A stretch of 22,706 nt of DNA from Flavobacterium sp. (GCA_004296145.1 SEBM01000006.1:1-22706), one strand, 5' to 3'; positions 14,341 to 22,458 are shown, counted from the first letter of the stretch. Program-made: numbers and translations. Notes: generated by a model not told the origin, from the sequence alone.

Positions 14341-14376
14341 AAAACTGCTATAAAAATAAAATCTTATAACAGTTTT
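14341..14376 (-). terminator. Terminator of the lipoprotein gene
   Basis: On the minus strand AAAACTGTTATAA pairs with TTATAGCAGTTTT (13 pairs, one G-U; plus coordinates 14364-14376 and 14341-14353), loop 10 bases, and the stem runs into TTTTTTTT. It begins 23 bases after the lipoprotein stop codon. Confidence 0.85.
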
Positions 14377-14398
14377 GATATTTTTTTAATGACCAAAT

Positions 14399-15205
14399 TT
14401 AATCTGCATAATGATAAATGCTTCGTTTTACATCACCATTTACTTTTTCTAAAGTTACTTCGGTATTTCCGCCTTCATAACCCATACTGATTTCAATTTT
14501 GTCTTTTTTAATAACATAATCAATTGAGATTAATCCGTTTTGATTTAATTCAACAGATTGGTTTGCTTTCGGAGTTTCACTCAAATAAAATTTAGTATCC
14601 TCAACTTCTTTATTTTTGATAAGATCTTTATAAGCGGTTTCAAGATCTGTATTTTTTAATATACATTCTCTTCCTGATCCCATTTCTACTTCTATATCTT
14701 TACAATCTTCATCTGCTTTTTCTGTAACTCTCGTAAGGATGCAGCTGGCTGGTGCATAATGTTCAAAACCAGCTTTTTTGATAGTCCATTTAATACTGTC
14801 TTTATTGATCACTTCTATTTCTACTTCTCCTTTTATTTTTTTAGAATCAAAAAAGCTGTAAAAATTAGCCAGAACTTTTCGTCCTTTAAATTCTCCGGTT
14901 ACATTTATTTCTTTATCAGTCGAACAGTCGATTTTCTTGCCTTTTTGTGCCACAGCGCAATATTGGGCTTTAAATTCTCCATTTATACTTACAATTGTTA
15001 AAGTGAATAATGTTTCAGGTACATCTTCTTCATTATTAGGATTGTACTCGTACTGCCATTCTCCCATCAGACCGACAAATTCTTCAGAAGTGATTTTAGA
15101 TTCTGCTTCTTTAGTTTTTTCATTATCAACGGTTTTATCATCATTGTTTTTACAGGCGAATAATAGAAAACATAGTGCAACGGGAATTAGAAATGTATTT
15201 TTCAT
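14399..15205 (-). CDS. Unrecognised lipoprotein
   Basis: A 268-residue protein with a lipoprotein signal (MKNTFLIPVALCFLLFAC, lipobox LFAC, modified Cys18) followed by a charged linker rich in Lys/Asp/Glu, so it is exported and membrane-anchored. Two halves are visible. About residues 45-160 form a beta-rich unit with LMGEWQYEYNP, CAVAQKGKKIDCS and a further CILTRV; about residues 185-268 form a second beta unit (TKFYLSETPKANQSVELNQ, ending RSIYHYAD). Four or more Cys in the mature part could give disulfides. I do not recognise the family. It is a single gene with its own terminator and a weak promoter. Confidence 0.8.
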   Translation of the reverse strand: MKNTFLIPVALCFLLFACKNNDDKTVDNEKTKEAESKITSEEFVGLMGEWQYEYNPNNEEDVPETLFTLTIVSINGEFKAQYCAVAQKGKKIDCSTDKEINVTGEFKGRKVLANFYSFFDSKKIKGEVEIEVINKDSIKWTIKKAGFEHYAPASCILTRVTEKADEDCKDIEVEMGSGRECILKNTDLETAYKDLIKNKEVEDTKFYLSETPKANQSVELNQNGLISIDYVIKKDKIEISMGYEGGNTEVTLEKVNGDVKRSIYHYAD

Positions 15206-15235
15206 GAATGATTACTAGTTGATTTTTTTTGTCAG

Positions 15236-15243
15236 TAAATGTA
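15236..15243 (-). promoter_or_regulatory. Possible -7 element of the lipoprotein gene
   Basis: Minus-strand TACATTTA matches 7 of 8 positions of TAnnTTTG, 30 bases upstream of the ATG at 15205. Weak. Confidence 0.3.
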
Positions 15244-15320
15244 TATAAATTATAGTAATAAATTTAAAATAAAAGACACGATTTTTTTGCTGTAAAGGCT
15301 TTAAGGTTCTAAGTTTTTTT

Positions 15321-15575
15321 AGCCACGAAGGCGCTAAGGCACAAAGATTTTTTTAGCCACGAATTGCACGAATTTACACGAATTATTATTTATAAAGCTG
15401 AAAAAAAAATTAGCGAAATTTGTGTAATTCGTGGCAACCTAAAAAAAACTTAGCATCTTAACGCCTTAGCGGCAAACACAAAATACTATTTATTAAACTC
15501 AAAAGAATTAGCGAAATTTGTGTAATTTGTGGCAACCTAAAAAAAACTTAGTGTCTTAGCGCCTTAGCGGCAAAC
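15321..15575. repeat. Three-copy nested repeat (one inverted, two direct 70-bp copies)
   Basis: Direct copies lie at 15408-15477 and 15506-15575; they differ at 4 of 70 bases by my alignment. Each has the order AATTTGTGTAATTCGTGGC, then CCTAAAAAAAACTTAG, then TTAGCGCCTTAGCGGC. The stretch 15321-15384 is the same word order inverted: AGCCACGAAGGCGCTAAGG at 15321-15339, AGCCACGAATTGCACGAA from 15355. The whole region can fold on itself. It fills the gap between the outer-membrane-factor terminator and the lipoprotein promoter region and has no coding potential. It resembles intergenic repeats I know from flavobacterial genomes. Confidence 0.85.
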
Positions 15576-15582
15576 CAAAAAA

Positions 15583-15612
15583 AACGCTGCAAAACCGAAG
15601 TCTCACAGCGTT
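15583..15612 (-). terminator. Terminator of the RND operon with a UUCG tetraloop
   Basis: The minus-strand RNA reads AACGCUGUGAGAC-UUCG-GUUUUGCAGCGUU: a 13-pair stem (three G-U pairs) closed by the very stable C(UUCG)G tetraloop, then UUUUUU. It starts 28 bases after the stop codon of the outer-membrane-factor gene and ends the efflux operon. Confidence 0.92.
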
Positions 15613-15640
15613 ACTCAAATAAATAATTAAAAAACGGGTA

Positions 15641-17059
15641 TTATCTCCAACCTCCGCCCAATGCGCGATATAAATCGGTATTGGCAGATAACTGTTGTCT
15701 TTTTATGTCGGCAAGTTCCAATTCGCTTTGTAGTAAATTCGATTGAGCCGTAATTACTTCAAGATATTCAGCCATACCATTTTTAAATAATAAATTGGCA
15801 TTTCTGATAGCTGTCTGTAAAGTTTTTACACGTTCCTGAAGAAGCGTTTCCTGTTGTTGTAATTTTTCTACTTTAACCATAGCATCAGCCACTTCACTTA
15901 CAGCAACCAAAACCTGTTGTCTGAAGTTTAGAACTGCTTTTTCTCTTTCCGCTACAGCGATATTATATTGCGTTCTTACTCTTTTATTATTGAATATTGG
16001 CTGAGTCAGACCACCGGCTACAGTTCCAAATAAAGAAGCCGGAATATTAAACCAGTTGCTGGTTTCGAAAGAGTTTAATCCGCCTTGCGCTGTGATTCTT
16101 AAAGCTGGATATAAATCTGCTTTTGTGATTCCAACATTAGCATTGGCAGCTTTTAGAGCCAATTCTGCACTTTTCACATCCGGTCTTCTGCTTACGACAG
16201 AAGATGGAATTCCGATTTTAGTATTATTTTCAATTGTAATACTGGTCAAAAGTGTATTTCTTTCTTTCGCACTCGGAAAAGATCCTGTTAAAACACTCAA
16301 AGCATTTTCCTGAATCGCAATATTTTGTTCTAATAAAGGAACTAATTGTGCAGCAGTTAATTTTTGTGCTTCAGATTGTTGTACGGCCAATGAAGTAACC
16401 TGTCCTGCATCATATTTTAATTTGATGATGTTGGTTGTACTGTCATTCAACTGAACATTTTTCTTTGCAATTTCCAATTGGGCATCCAGCATCAGAAGAT
16501 TGTAATATCCTTTAGAAACATTCGCAACAATAGTAGTCTGCAATGCTTTTTTTACTTCTGATGACTGAAGATAACTAGCGTAAGCGCCTTTTTTCTGATT
16601 TCTGATTTTTCCCCATATGTCTGCTTCCCAGGAAAGTGAAGCGCCTGCAGAATAATCGTCAATATGTTTGGCACCAATGGCCTGACTTAGGTTTAATCCT
16701 GTAAAACTGTTATCAGACGGATTGCTTGTGCTTGCATTTACAAATAAATTAACCTGAGGCACATTTCCCCATTTAGATTGTGTAAATCTGTATTGTGCAA
16801 TCTCAATGTTTTTTTGTGCAATCTGTAAATCGTTATTACGCGTTACAGCACTATCAATTAATTTGATAATATCCTGTTCTGTAAAGAATTTTTTCCACTC
16901 CACATCTCCAATACTTGTTGTATCGCCTGAAACCGATGCACTCCTGAAATTTTCAGGAAATGCATCTTTTGGAGTTTCAATATCCTTAGAAACTTTACAG
17001 GATATGAATGTGACGATCAAAATGGCAATCATCACGATTTTGGTTATATAATTTTTCAT
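15641..17059 (-). CDS. RND efflux outer-membrane factor (NodT/OprM-type lipoprotein)
   Basis: A 472-residue outer-membrane channel of the TolC superfamily. The lipoprotein signal MKNYITKIVMIAILIVTFISC has its lipid Cys at residue 21. Two repeated helical OEP units follow: FTEQDIIKLIDSAVTRNNDLQIAQKNIEIA starts the first, and SVVSRRPDVKSAELALKAANANVGITKADLYP starts the second with the family phrase RPDV-x-x-AE. ASLSWEADIWGKIRNQKKG is the typical L-x-WE-x-D-x-WG segment before the first periplasmic helix, and the C-terminus ends with LYRALGGGWR, also characteristic. It completes the tripartite pump with the adaptor and RND genes upstream. Length is normal. Confidence 0.93.
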   Translation of the reverse strand: MKNYITKIVMIAILIVTFISCKVSKDIETPKDAFPENFRSASVSGDTTSIGDVEWKKFFTEQDIIKLIDSAVTRNNDLQIAQKNIEIAQYRFTQSKWGNVPQVNLFVNASTSNPSDNSFTGLNLSQAIGAKHIDDYSAGASLSWEADIWGKIRNQKKGAYASYLQSSEVKKALQTTIVANVSKGYYNLLMLDAQLEIAKKNVQLNDSTTNIIKLKYDAGQVTSLAVQQSEAQKLTAAQLVPLLEQNIAIQENALSVLTGSFPSAKERNTLLTSITIENNTKIGIPSSVVSRRPDVKSAELALKAANANVGITKADLYPALRITAQGGLNSFETSNWFNIPASLFGTVAGGLTQPIFNNKRVRTQYNIAVAEREKAVLNFRQQVLVAVSEVADAMVKVEKLQQQETLLQERVKTLQTAIRNANLLFKNGMAEYLEVITAQSNLLQSELELADIKRQQLSANTDLYRALGGGWR

Positions 17060-17074
17060 TTTACTTTGTCGTAA

Positions 17075-17188
17075 TTAAATTTCTGGACATTTATCTTTTT
17101 TGGTTTCGAGATCTTTCGAAATTTTATAAGAGATGTATGCTAGGCTTCCGATGATTGTCATCAGAATTGTCGTTATATAGTTTTCCAT
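17075..17188 (-). CDS. 37-codon ORF resembling the duplicated start of the outer-membrane-factor gene
   Basis: ATG at 17188 follows the RND pump's stop codon with no gap and the frame ends at TAA (17077-17075), 15 bases before the outer-membrane-factor ATG. The peptide begins MENYITTILMTIIGSLAYIS and continues YKISKDLETKKDKCPEI. Aligned without gaps to the first 37 residues of the next gene (MKNYITKIVMIAILIVTFIS, then CKVSKDIETPKDAFPEN) it is identical at 20 positions. The lipid Cys21 is Tyr here, so the product, if made, would keep its hydrophobic helix as a membrane anchor instead of becoming a lipoprotein. Either a decayed remnant of a gene duplication or a functional pump-associated microprotein; sequence alone cannot decide. 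Translation is likely given the coupling-like position. Confidence 0.6.
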   Translation of the reverse strand: MENYITTILMTIIGSLAYISYKISKDLETKKDKCPEI

Positions 17189-20100
17189 TTATTTTTCTTC
17201 GTTATGAATTACAGCTACCGGTTTTCCGGAAACTTTTTCTTGTAAATGTTGGAATACGATAAATAAAACCGGGATAATCATTAACCCAAGGATTACTCCC
17301 GAAACCATTCCTCCGGCGGCACCAATACTAATAGAGTGGTTACCCTGAGCCGATGGACCTTTGGCACTCATCATCGGAATCAATCCAACAACGAAAGCCA
17401 GTGACGTCATGATAATCGGACGTAAACGTAATTTTGCTGCTTCTATAGAAGCTTTTACCAACGCCTGACCAGATCGTCTTTTTTGTACTGCGAACTCTAC
17501 AATCAGAATCGCGTTTTTGGCCAGTAATCCGATAAGCATTACTAAGGCAACCTGTACATAAATGTTGTTTTCGATACCAGTTAATCCAATTGCTACGAAA
17601 ACTCCAAATATACCTGCAGGGATAGATAAGATTACAGCAAGAGGCAAGATGTAACTTTCATACTGTGCAGCAAGTAAGAAATAGATAAAGATCAGACACA
17701 ATAAGAAAATAGTTGCCGATTGCCCTCCTGAAGAAATTTCTTCACGGGTTTGTCCTGAAAACTCATAACTATAACCTGCAGGTAATTGTTGAGCTGCAAC
17801 TTCTTCAATTGCTTTAATGGCATCTCCTGAACTAAATCCAGGTTTCGGAATCGCATTAATCGAAATCGAATTAAACAAGTTGTATCTCGAAGCGGTTTCT
17901 GAACCATAAATACGGGTTAGTTTCACCAAAGTATTTAACGGAACCATTTCGCCATCTTTGTTTTTTACAAACACACGGTCAATGGCTGTAGGATCTGCTC
18001 TGTCAGCAATATCTGCCTGAACAACAACTCTGTAATATTTACCAAATCGGTTAAAGTCAGAAGCCTGTGCACTACCAAAATACGCCTGCATGGTTTGTAA
18101 AATGTCTTTTACTTTTACGCCTAACTGATCTGCTTTGGCATCATTGATATCCAATTGTAATTGTGGATAATCGGCTTTGAAACTGGTAAAGGCTACAGCG
18201 ATTTCCGGACGTTTCATTAATTCTCCGATGAATTGTTGTGAAATTCCACTAAATTTATCCAGCTTACCTCCGGTTTTATCCTGTAATACTAAATCCAAAG
18301 CTTCAACATTACTAAATCCAGGTACAGTTGGGAAACTAAATACAAAGAAACTTCCTCCTGAAATCGCGCCTAGTTTTCCGCGGACTTCATTCATGATTTC
18401 ATCAATATTTTTAACATCTCCACGTTCTTCATTTGGTTTAAGCAATACGAAAACAACTGCAGAAGACGGACTTGTAGAATTCGTCAATAAGTTGAAACCT
18501 GAAATCGCAGTTACAAATCGTGATGAATTTAAACCTCTTAAAGTATTTTCTGCTTCAGTCATTACTTTTTGAGTTCCGTCAAGCGAAGTTCCAGAAGGTG
18601 TATTTACCGCAATTGCAATAAATCCTTGATCTTCAGTTGGGATAAATCCGGCAGGAGTAGTTTTTACCATTACAACCGTTGCGAAAGCAATTAAAGCCAA
18701 ACCTCCTAAACTAACCCATTTGTTACGGATTAAGAATTTTAATCCGCCCACATAACGGTTGGTCAAATTCTCAAAACTGTTATTAAATCCGTTAAAGAAC
18801 TTTTGTTTAAAACCTTGTTTTACATATGGAGTTTCACCATCATGTGCACCGTGATTATCTTTTAAGAATAAAGCGGCAAGGGCAGGGCTTAAAGTCAAAG
18901 CATTTACAGCCGAAATAACAATTGCAATTGCCATTGTGAAAGCAAACTGGCGATAGAAAACTCCAGTCGAACCTTCCATAAAACCAACCGGCAGGAATAC
19001 AGCAGCCATTACCAGCGTAATCGAGATAATAGCACCCGTTATTTCGTGCATTGCTTCATGCGTGGCGATTTTTGGAGACAGATGTTTGTGCTCCATTTTC
19101 GCATGCACGGCCTCGACGACTACAATCGCGTCATCAACCACAATACCAATCGCCAGAATTAATGCGAAAAGCGTAAGCAGGTTGATCGAGAATCCGAATA
19201 ACTGCATGAAGAAGAACGTTCCTAAAATTGCTACAGGTACAGCAATAGCCGGGATTAATGTTGATCTGAAATCCTGTAAAAAGATAAATACCACGATAAA
19301 TACCAGGATAAAGGCTTCCAGTAATGTATGTTCAACTTGTTCAATAGATTGATCTAAAGAAACTTTTGTACTATAGAAAATGTTATGTTTTATTCCCGCA
19401 GGGAAATCTTTGGAGGATTTAACCATCAATTTGTTGATCGCCACCTGAATATCGTTTGAGTTTGAACCAGCCAATTGAATAATACCAATTACAACTCCTT
19501 TTTTACCATTTAAACGTGTTAAACTGTTATAAGAATAAGCACCCAATTCAACTCTTGCGACGTCTTTTAAGCGAAGAACAGAACCATCGGCATTAGAACG
19601 AATCGCAATATTTTGGTAATCTTCCGGTTTGGTTAGTTTTCCTTTGTATTTAATTACATATTCGAAAACCTCTTTACTTCTTTCACCAAATTTACCCGGA
19701 GCAGCTTCCAAACTTTTGTCCTGAATGGCTGCCATAACTTCATTTGGCGTAACATTATAAGTTGACATTTGTGTTGGGTTTAACCATACACGCATAGAGT
19801 AATCTTTTACACCACCAAAAATAGCGGCAGAACCTACACCCGGAATACGTTTAATCTCCGGAATGATATTGATTTGTGCATAATTGGCAACAAACGTCTG
19901 ATCGTATTTAGACTCATCTTCGGTATACATACCGATCGCCATAATAAACGAGTTTTGTTGTTTTGCCGTAATTACACCTTGCTGAACAACCTCTGCAGGC
20001 AACTGGCTTGTCGCCTGTGCAACTCTGTTCTGAACGTTTACAGCAGCCTGATCAGCATCTGTACCTAATTTAAAGAAAACTGTAATCGCTAACGTACCAT

Positions 20101-20353
20101 CATTACTGGCAGTTGAACTCATATAAGTCATATTCTCAACACCATTTATAGATTCTTCCAGAGATGGTGCCACAGAACGTAAAACCGTTTCTGCGTTAGC
20201 TCCAGGATATACCGCCGTTACCAAAACCGATGGTGGCGCAATATCAGGAAACTGTTGTAAAGGCAATTTCGTAAGTCCAAGTACTCCCAGAATCACCAAC
20301 AAGATGGAGATTACGGTTGCAAGTACAGGTCTTTGTATAAATATTTTGAACAT
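17189..20353 (-). CDS. RND multidrug efflux pump, HAE1 (AcrB-like) family
   Basis: A 1054-residue inner-membrane proton/drug antiporter, the normal size for AcrB-like pumps. The N-terminus MFKIFIQRPVLATVISILLVI starts the first of twelve helices. The proton-relay Asp pair is present in GIVVDDAIVVVEA (helix 4, about residue 408) and the helix-10 Lys in GLLAKNAILIVEF. Periplasmic loops carry the usual VYPGANAETVLRSVAPSLEE, and FFKLGTDADQAAVNVQNRV. FIPTEDQGFI and GFSSGDAIKAIEE are porter-domain hallmarks of the HAE1 branch, which exports drugs, dyes and detergents; heavy-metal (HME) features are absent. It works with the adaptor encoded 11 bases upstream and the outer-membrane factor downstream. 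The TetR gene and operator array upstream are the likely control. Confidence 0.96.
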   Translation of the reverse strand: MFKIFIQRPVLATVISILLVILGVLGLTKLPLQQFPDIAPPSVLVTAVYPGANAETVLRSVAPSLEESINGVENMTYMSSTASNDGTLAITVFFKLGTDADQAAVNVQNRVAQATSQLPAEVVQQGVITAKQQNSFIMAIGMYTEDESKYDQTFVANYAQINIIPEIKRIPGVGSAAIFGGVKDYSMRVWLNPTQMSTYNVTPNEVMAAIQDKSLEAAPGKFGERSKEVFEYVIKYKGKLTKPEDYQNIAIRSNADGSVLRLKDVARVELGAYSYNSLTRLNGKKGVVIGIIQLAGSNSNDIQVAINKLMVKSSKDFPAGIKHNIFYSTKVSLDQSIEQVEHTLLEAFILVFIVVFIFLQDFRSTLIPAIAVPVAILGTFFFMQLFGFSINLLTLFALILAIGIVVDDAIVVVEAVHAKMEHKHLSPKIATHEAMHEITGAIISITLVMAAVFLPVGFMEGSTGVFYRQFAFTMAIAIVISAVNALTLSPALAALFLKDNHGAHDGETPYVKQGFKQKFFNGFNNSFENLTNRYVGGLKFLIRNKWVSLGGLALIAFATVVMVKTTPAGFIPTEDQGFIAIAVNTPSGTSLDGTQKVMTEAENTLRGLNSSRFVTAISGFNLLTNSTSPSSAVVFVLLKPNEERGDVKNIDEIMNEVRGKLGAISGGSFFVFSFPTVPGFSNVEALDLVLQDKTGGKLDKFSGISQQFIGELMKRPEIAVAFTSFKADYPQLQLDINDAKADQLGVKVKDILQTMQAYFGSAQASDFNRFGKYYRVVVQADIADRADPTAIDRVFVKNKDGEMVPLNTLVKLTRIYGSETASRYNLFNSISINAIPKPGFSSGDAIKAIEEVAAQQLPAGYSYEFSGQTREEISSGGQSATIFLLCLIFIYFLLAAQYESYILPLAVILSIPAGIFGVFVAIGLTGIENNIYVQVALVMLIGLLAKNAILIVEFAVQKRRSGQALVKASIEAAKLRLRPIIMTSLAFVVGLIPMMSAKGPSAQGNHSISIGAAGGMVSGVILGLMIIPVLFIVFQHLQEKVSGKPVAVIHNEEK

Positions 20354-20364
20354 TTTCGTAAAAA

Positions 20365-21510
20365 TTATTTTTTGTTAGTTATTTGAGCAACCTTAGCTGC
20401 ACCTTTCTCAGGCTGGATTAACTGACCTTCCTGAAGTTTGTCAATACCGCTTAATACAATTTGGTCACCGGCTTGTACACCATCTTTAATCAGATAGTTG
20501 GTACCACTTTTACCAACAACAGTAATTGGCATTTTTGTAACCTTGTTGTCTTTGCTTACTGTAAAGACAAAAACTTTATCCTGCATTTCAATCGTAGCCG
20601 ATTGCGGAACCAGGATGGCATCGTCATGCTGTAATCCTAAACGGATTCTTCCTGTGTTTCCGGAACGTAAAGTTCCGTTTGCATTTGGGAAAGTTGCTCG
20701 CAACGTAATAGCACCAGTAGTTTTATCAAACTGACCGTCTACCATATCGATTTTTCCTGTTTGAGGATAAGCGTTGTTATCAGCTAATATTAAAGAAACC
20801 GGAGGTAATTTTTTAATTTTGTCTCCAATGCTGGTTCCTGCATATTGCGATTTGAAGTTGATGAAATCTGTTTCACCTAAAGAGAAATAAGCAAAAACTT
20901 CATGAACGTCTGAAAGTGTAGTTAAAGGTTCAATATCTGAAGCAGAAACTAAACTTCCTTGTTTTTTAGGCAATCTTCCGATGTAGCCACTTACCGGAGC
21001 TGTCACATTGGTATATCCTAAATTGATTTTTGCAGAAGCCACCATTGCTTTTGCCTGCTCGATATTAGCAGCAGCAATTTTTTGAGAAGCTTTAGCTGTT
21101 TTTAACTGATAATCAGAAACTACTTTGTTTTGTACTAAAGGAGTTAATTTATCAACTTCTAATTGTGAATTGATTAAAGCAGCTTCTGCAGCGTGAAGGC
21201 TTGCTAAAGCATTGTTTAACTGCTCACGGAAAGGACGTTCGTTTATTTTAAATAAAGACTGACCTTTAGAAACATAAGCACCTTCGTCTACCAAAACGCG
21301 GTCTAAGTTTCCGCTTACCTGCGGACGGATTTCAACATCTACAGTTCCTTGTATAGAAGCAGGGTATTCGTTATCAGTAGTAGTGTTTGCGCTTGTTATG
21401 GCCATAACCGGCAATACAGGAGCGGGTGCAGCGGCCGGAGCCTGCGACTTGTCGGCGCAACTGCTAAGAACTAGTGCCAGAATAAAGCTGGTTATAATTA
21501 CATTTTTCAT
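20365..21510 (-). CDS. RND efflux periplasmic adaptor (membrane fusion lipoprotein)
   Basis: A 381-residue membrane fusion protein. I place the start at ATG 21510 because it gives a clean lipoprotein signal (MKNVIITSFILALVLSSC, lipobox LSSC, Cys18); the longer frame from 21582 would add 24 polar residues in front of the signal. After a Pro/Ala linker come the barrel-lipoyl entry (IQGTVDVEIRPQVSGNLDRV, DEGAYVSKGQSLFKI), a long helical hairpin with EAALINSQLEVDKLTPLV, return lipoyl strand (NVTAPVSGYIGRLPKKQGSL), the beta-barrel (LRATFPNANGTLRSGNTGRI), and a C-terminal membrane-proximal domain. It links the pump to the outer-membrane factor. First gene of the efflux operon, preceded by four copies of the 28-bp operator-like motif. 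Confidence 0.9.
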   Translation of the reverse strand: MKNVIITSFILALVLSSCADKSQAPAAAPAPVLPVMAITSANTTTDNEYPASIQGTVDVEIRPQVSGNLDRVLVDEGAYVSKGQSLFKINERPFREQLNNALASLHAAEAALINSQLEVDKLTPLVQNKVVSDYQLKTAKASQKIAAANIEQAKAMVASAKINLGYTNVTAPVSGYIGRLPKKQGSLVSASDIEPLTTLSDVHEVFAYFSLGETDFINFKSQYAGTSIGDKIKKLPPVSLILADNNAYPQTGKIDMVDGQFDKTTGAITLRATFPNANGTLRSGNTGRIRLGLQHDDAILVPQSATIEMQDKVFVFTVSKDNKVTKMPITVVGKSGTNYLIKDGVQAGDQIVLSGIDKLQEGQLIQPEKGAAKVAQITNKK

Positions 21511-21590
21511 CTTAATATTGGTTTTAATTTGTTGGACATTCTCGTTTTTAAAAAATTTATTTATGGTATTATTTGAATTCATTTTAAGCT

Positions 21591-21808
21591 TGTTTATTTT
21601 TCTAACACCGTTAAGTAAAAAGGTGTGAAATGCTACATAATTGAGTTTTTTAAGTTTATTTTATAATGGGTATTAAATTATTTATCACTGTTAAGTAAAA
21701 AGAAAAAAAGGTTCTGAATTACTCTATTAAATTATTTATCACTGTTAAGTAAAGTAGTAAAAAAAGCTGCTAAATTACTGTATTAAATCATTAAACACTG
21801 TTAAGTAA
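21591..21808 (-). promoter_or_regulatory. Array of four 28-bp operator-like repeats before the RND operon
   Basis: Copies lie at 21591-21618, 21671-21698, 21725-21752 and 21781-21808; the second and third are identical over all 28 bases and the last three recur at 54 and 56 bases. On the minus strand each contains TTACTTAAC(G/A)GTG. The core TAAC-NNN-GTTA is perfect in the first copy (TAACGGTGTTA) and has one mismatch in the others. A fifth copy lies in front of tetR. The spacing of about 55 bases equals five helical turns, so the sites face the same side of the DNA. The 311-base gap holds no ORF that I can support. Confidence 0.65.
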
Positions 21809-21821
21809 TGATGAAATTTTT

Positions 21822-22415
21822 TTATTGAATTGATTTTATGATACCACCAATCGCATCTTTAAGGATTTGACCGTTAATAGTATCAAGCGAAACGCTCTTG
21901 TTGATAATATTAATTGCAATCAGTCCGTGAATGACAGAAAAGAAAGTAAAATACTTTTGTTTAATTACTTCTTCCGTTGGGTTGCTTTCTTTCATTATAT
22001 CAGCAATAACGGCTGTAAATAATTTATAAGGTGTTTTGGCAGCGTCACATTGTTCAGAACAACAATTCATTTGCACACCAAACATAACCTGATACATTTC
22101 GGTATCTGTAAAGGCAAAATCCCAGTAGGCCATCCACATAGCTTCAATCTGATCTTCCGGTTTTTCAAATTTGGCTTTGGCTGCTTCCAGCTCTTTGCCA
22201 AGTTTATTAAATCCTTTACCGGTTAACTCCCTTAAAATTGCATCCTTGTTAGAAAAGTATTCATAGATAATAGGAGCGGTGTATTCAATCTTATCGGCAA
22301 TCTTTCGCATACTAAGACCTTGCCATCCTTCATCTTTTACGATAGCATAAGCAGCATCAAGAATGTTACATCTTGTTTCTTCTTTTTGTCTTAAAATACG
22401 ATCTTTACTTGCCAT
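21822..22415 (-). CDS. TetR-family regulator of the RND efflux operon
   Basis: A 197-residue TetR-type repressor. The N-terminal helix-turn-helix is at about residues 28-57 (EGWQGLSMRKIADKIEYTAPIIYEYFSNKDAIL). The ligand domain has AYWDFAFTDTEMYQVMFGVQ, which resembles the WHG (TetR_C_33-type) fold. It also has a cysteine cluster, Cys118, Cys119 and Cys123 in MNCCSEQCDAAK, plus Cys16 before the HTH, which is unusual and could sense thiol-reactive compounds or metal. It is transcribed in the same direction as the efflux genes, ahead of them, and has an operator-like copy 11 bases upstream of its ATG, so it probably represses itself and the pump. No terminator is visible between it and the adaptor gene. 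Confidence 0.9.
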   Translation of the reverse strand: MASKDRILRQKEETRCNILDAAYAIVKDEGWQGLSMRKIADKIEYTAPIIYEYFSNKDAILRELTGKGFNKLGKELEAAKAKFEKPEDQIEAMWMAYWDFAFTDTEMYQVMFGVQMNCCSEQCDAAKTPYKLFTAVIADIMKESNPTEEVIKQKYFTFFSVIHGLIAINIINKSVSLDTINGQILKDAIGGIIKSIQ

Positions 22416-22425
22416 TTTGATTAAG

Positions 22426-22458
22426 TATTAAATTGTTTAACACCGTTAGGCAAATGTA
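22426..22458 (-). promoter_or_regulatory. tetR promoter overlapped by a fifth operator-like repeat
   Basis: Minus-strand TACATTTG (22458-22451) matches the Bacteroidota -7 consensus TAnnTTTG exactly. The 28-bp motif lies at 22426-22453, and its palindrome TAACGGTGTTA (22448-22438) begins two bases after the -7 element, which places it over the expected transcription start. Binding there would block initiation, as in autorepressed TetR systems. The ATG is at 22415. Confidence 0.6.

Noticed and set aside
15321..15575. CRISPR array as an explanation of the repeats
   Set aside because: Only two direct copies, 70 bases long, with one 28-base spacer, and no cas genes nearby; the inverted third copy also argues against it.
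17692..17907. 71-codon minus-strand ORF inside the RND pump gene
   Set aside because: A different frame of the pump gene with no independent motif.
21511..21582. Longer start of the adaptor gene (extra 24 codons from 21582)
   Set aside because: The extension places polar residues in front of an intact lipoprotein signal sequence, so the ATG at 21510 is preferred.
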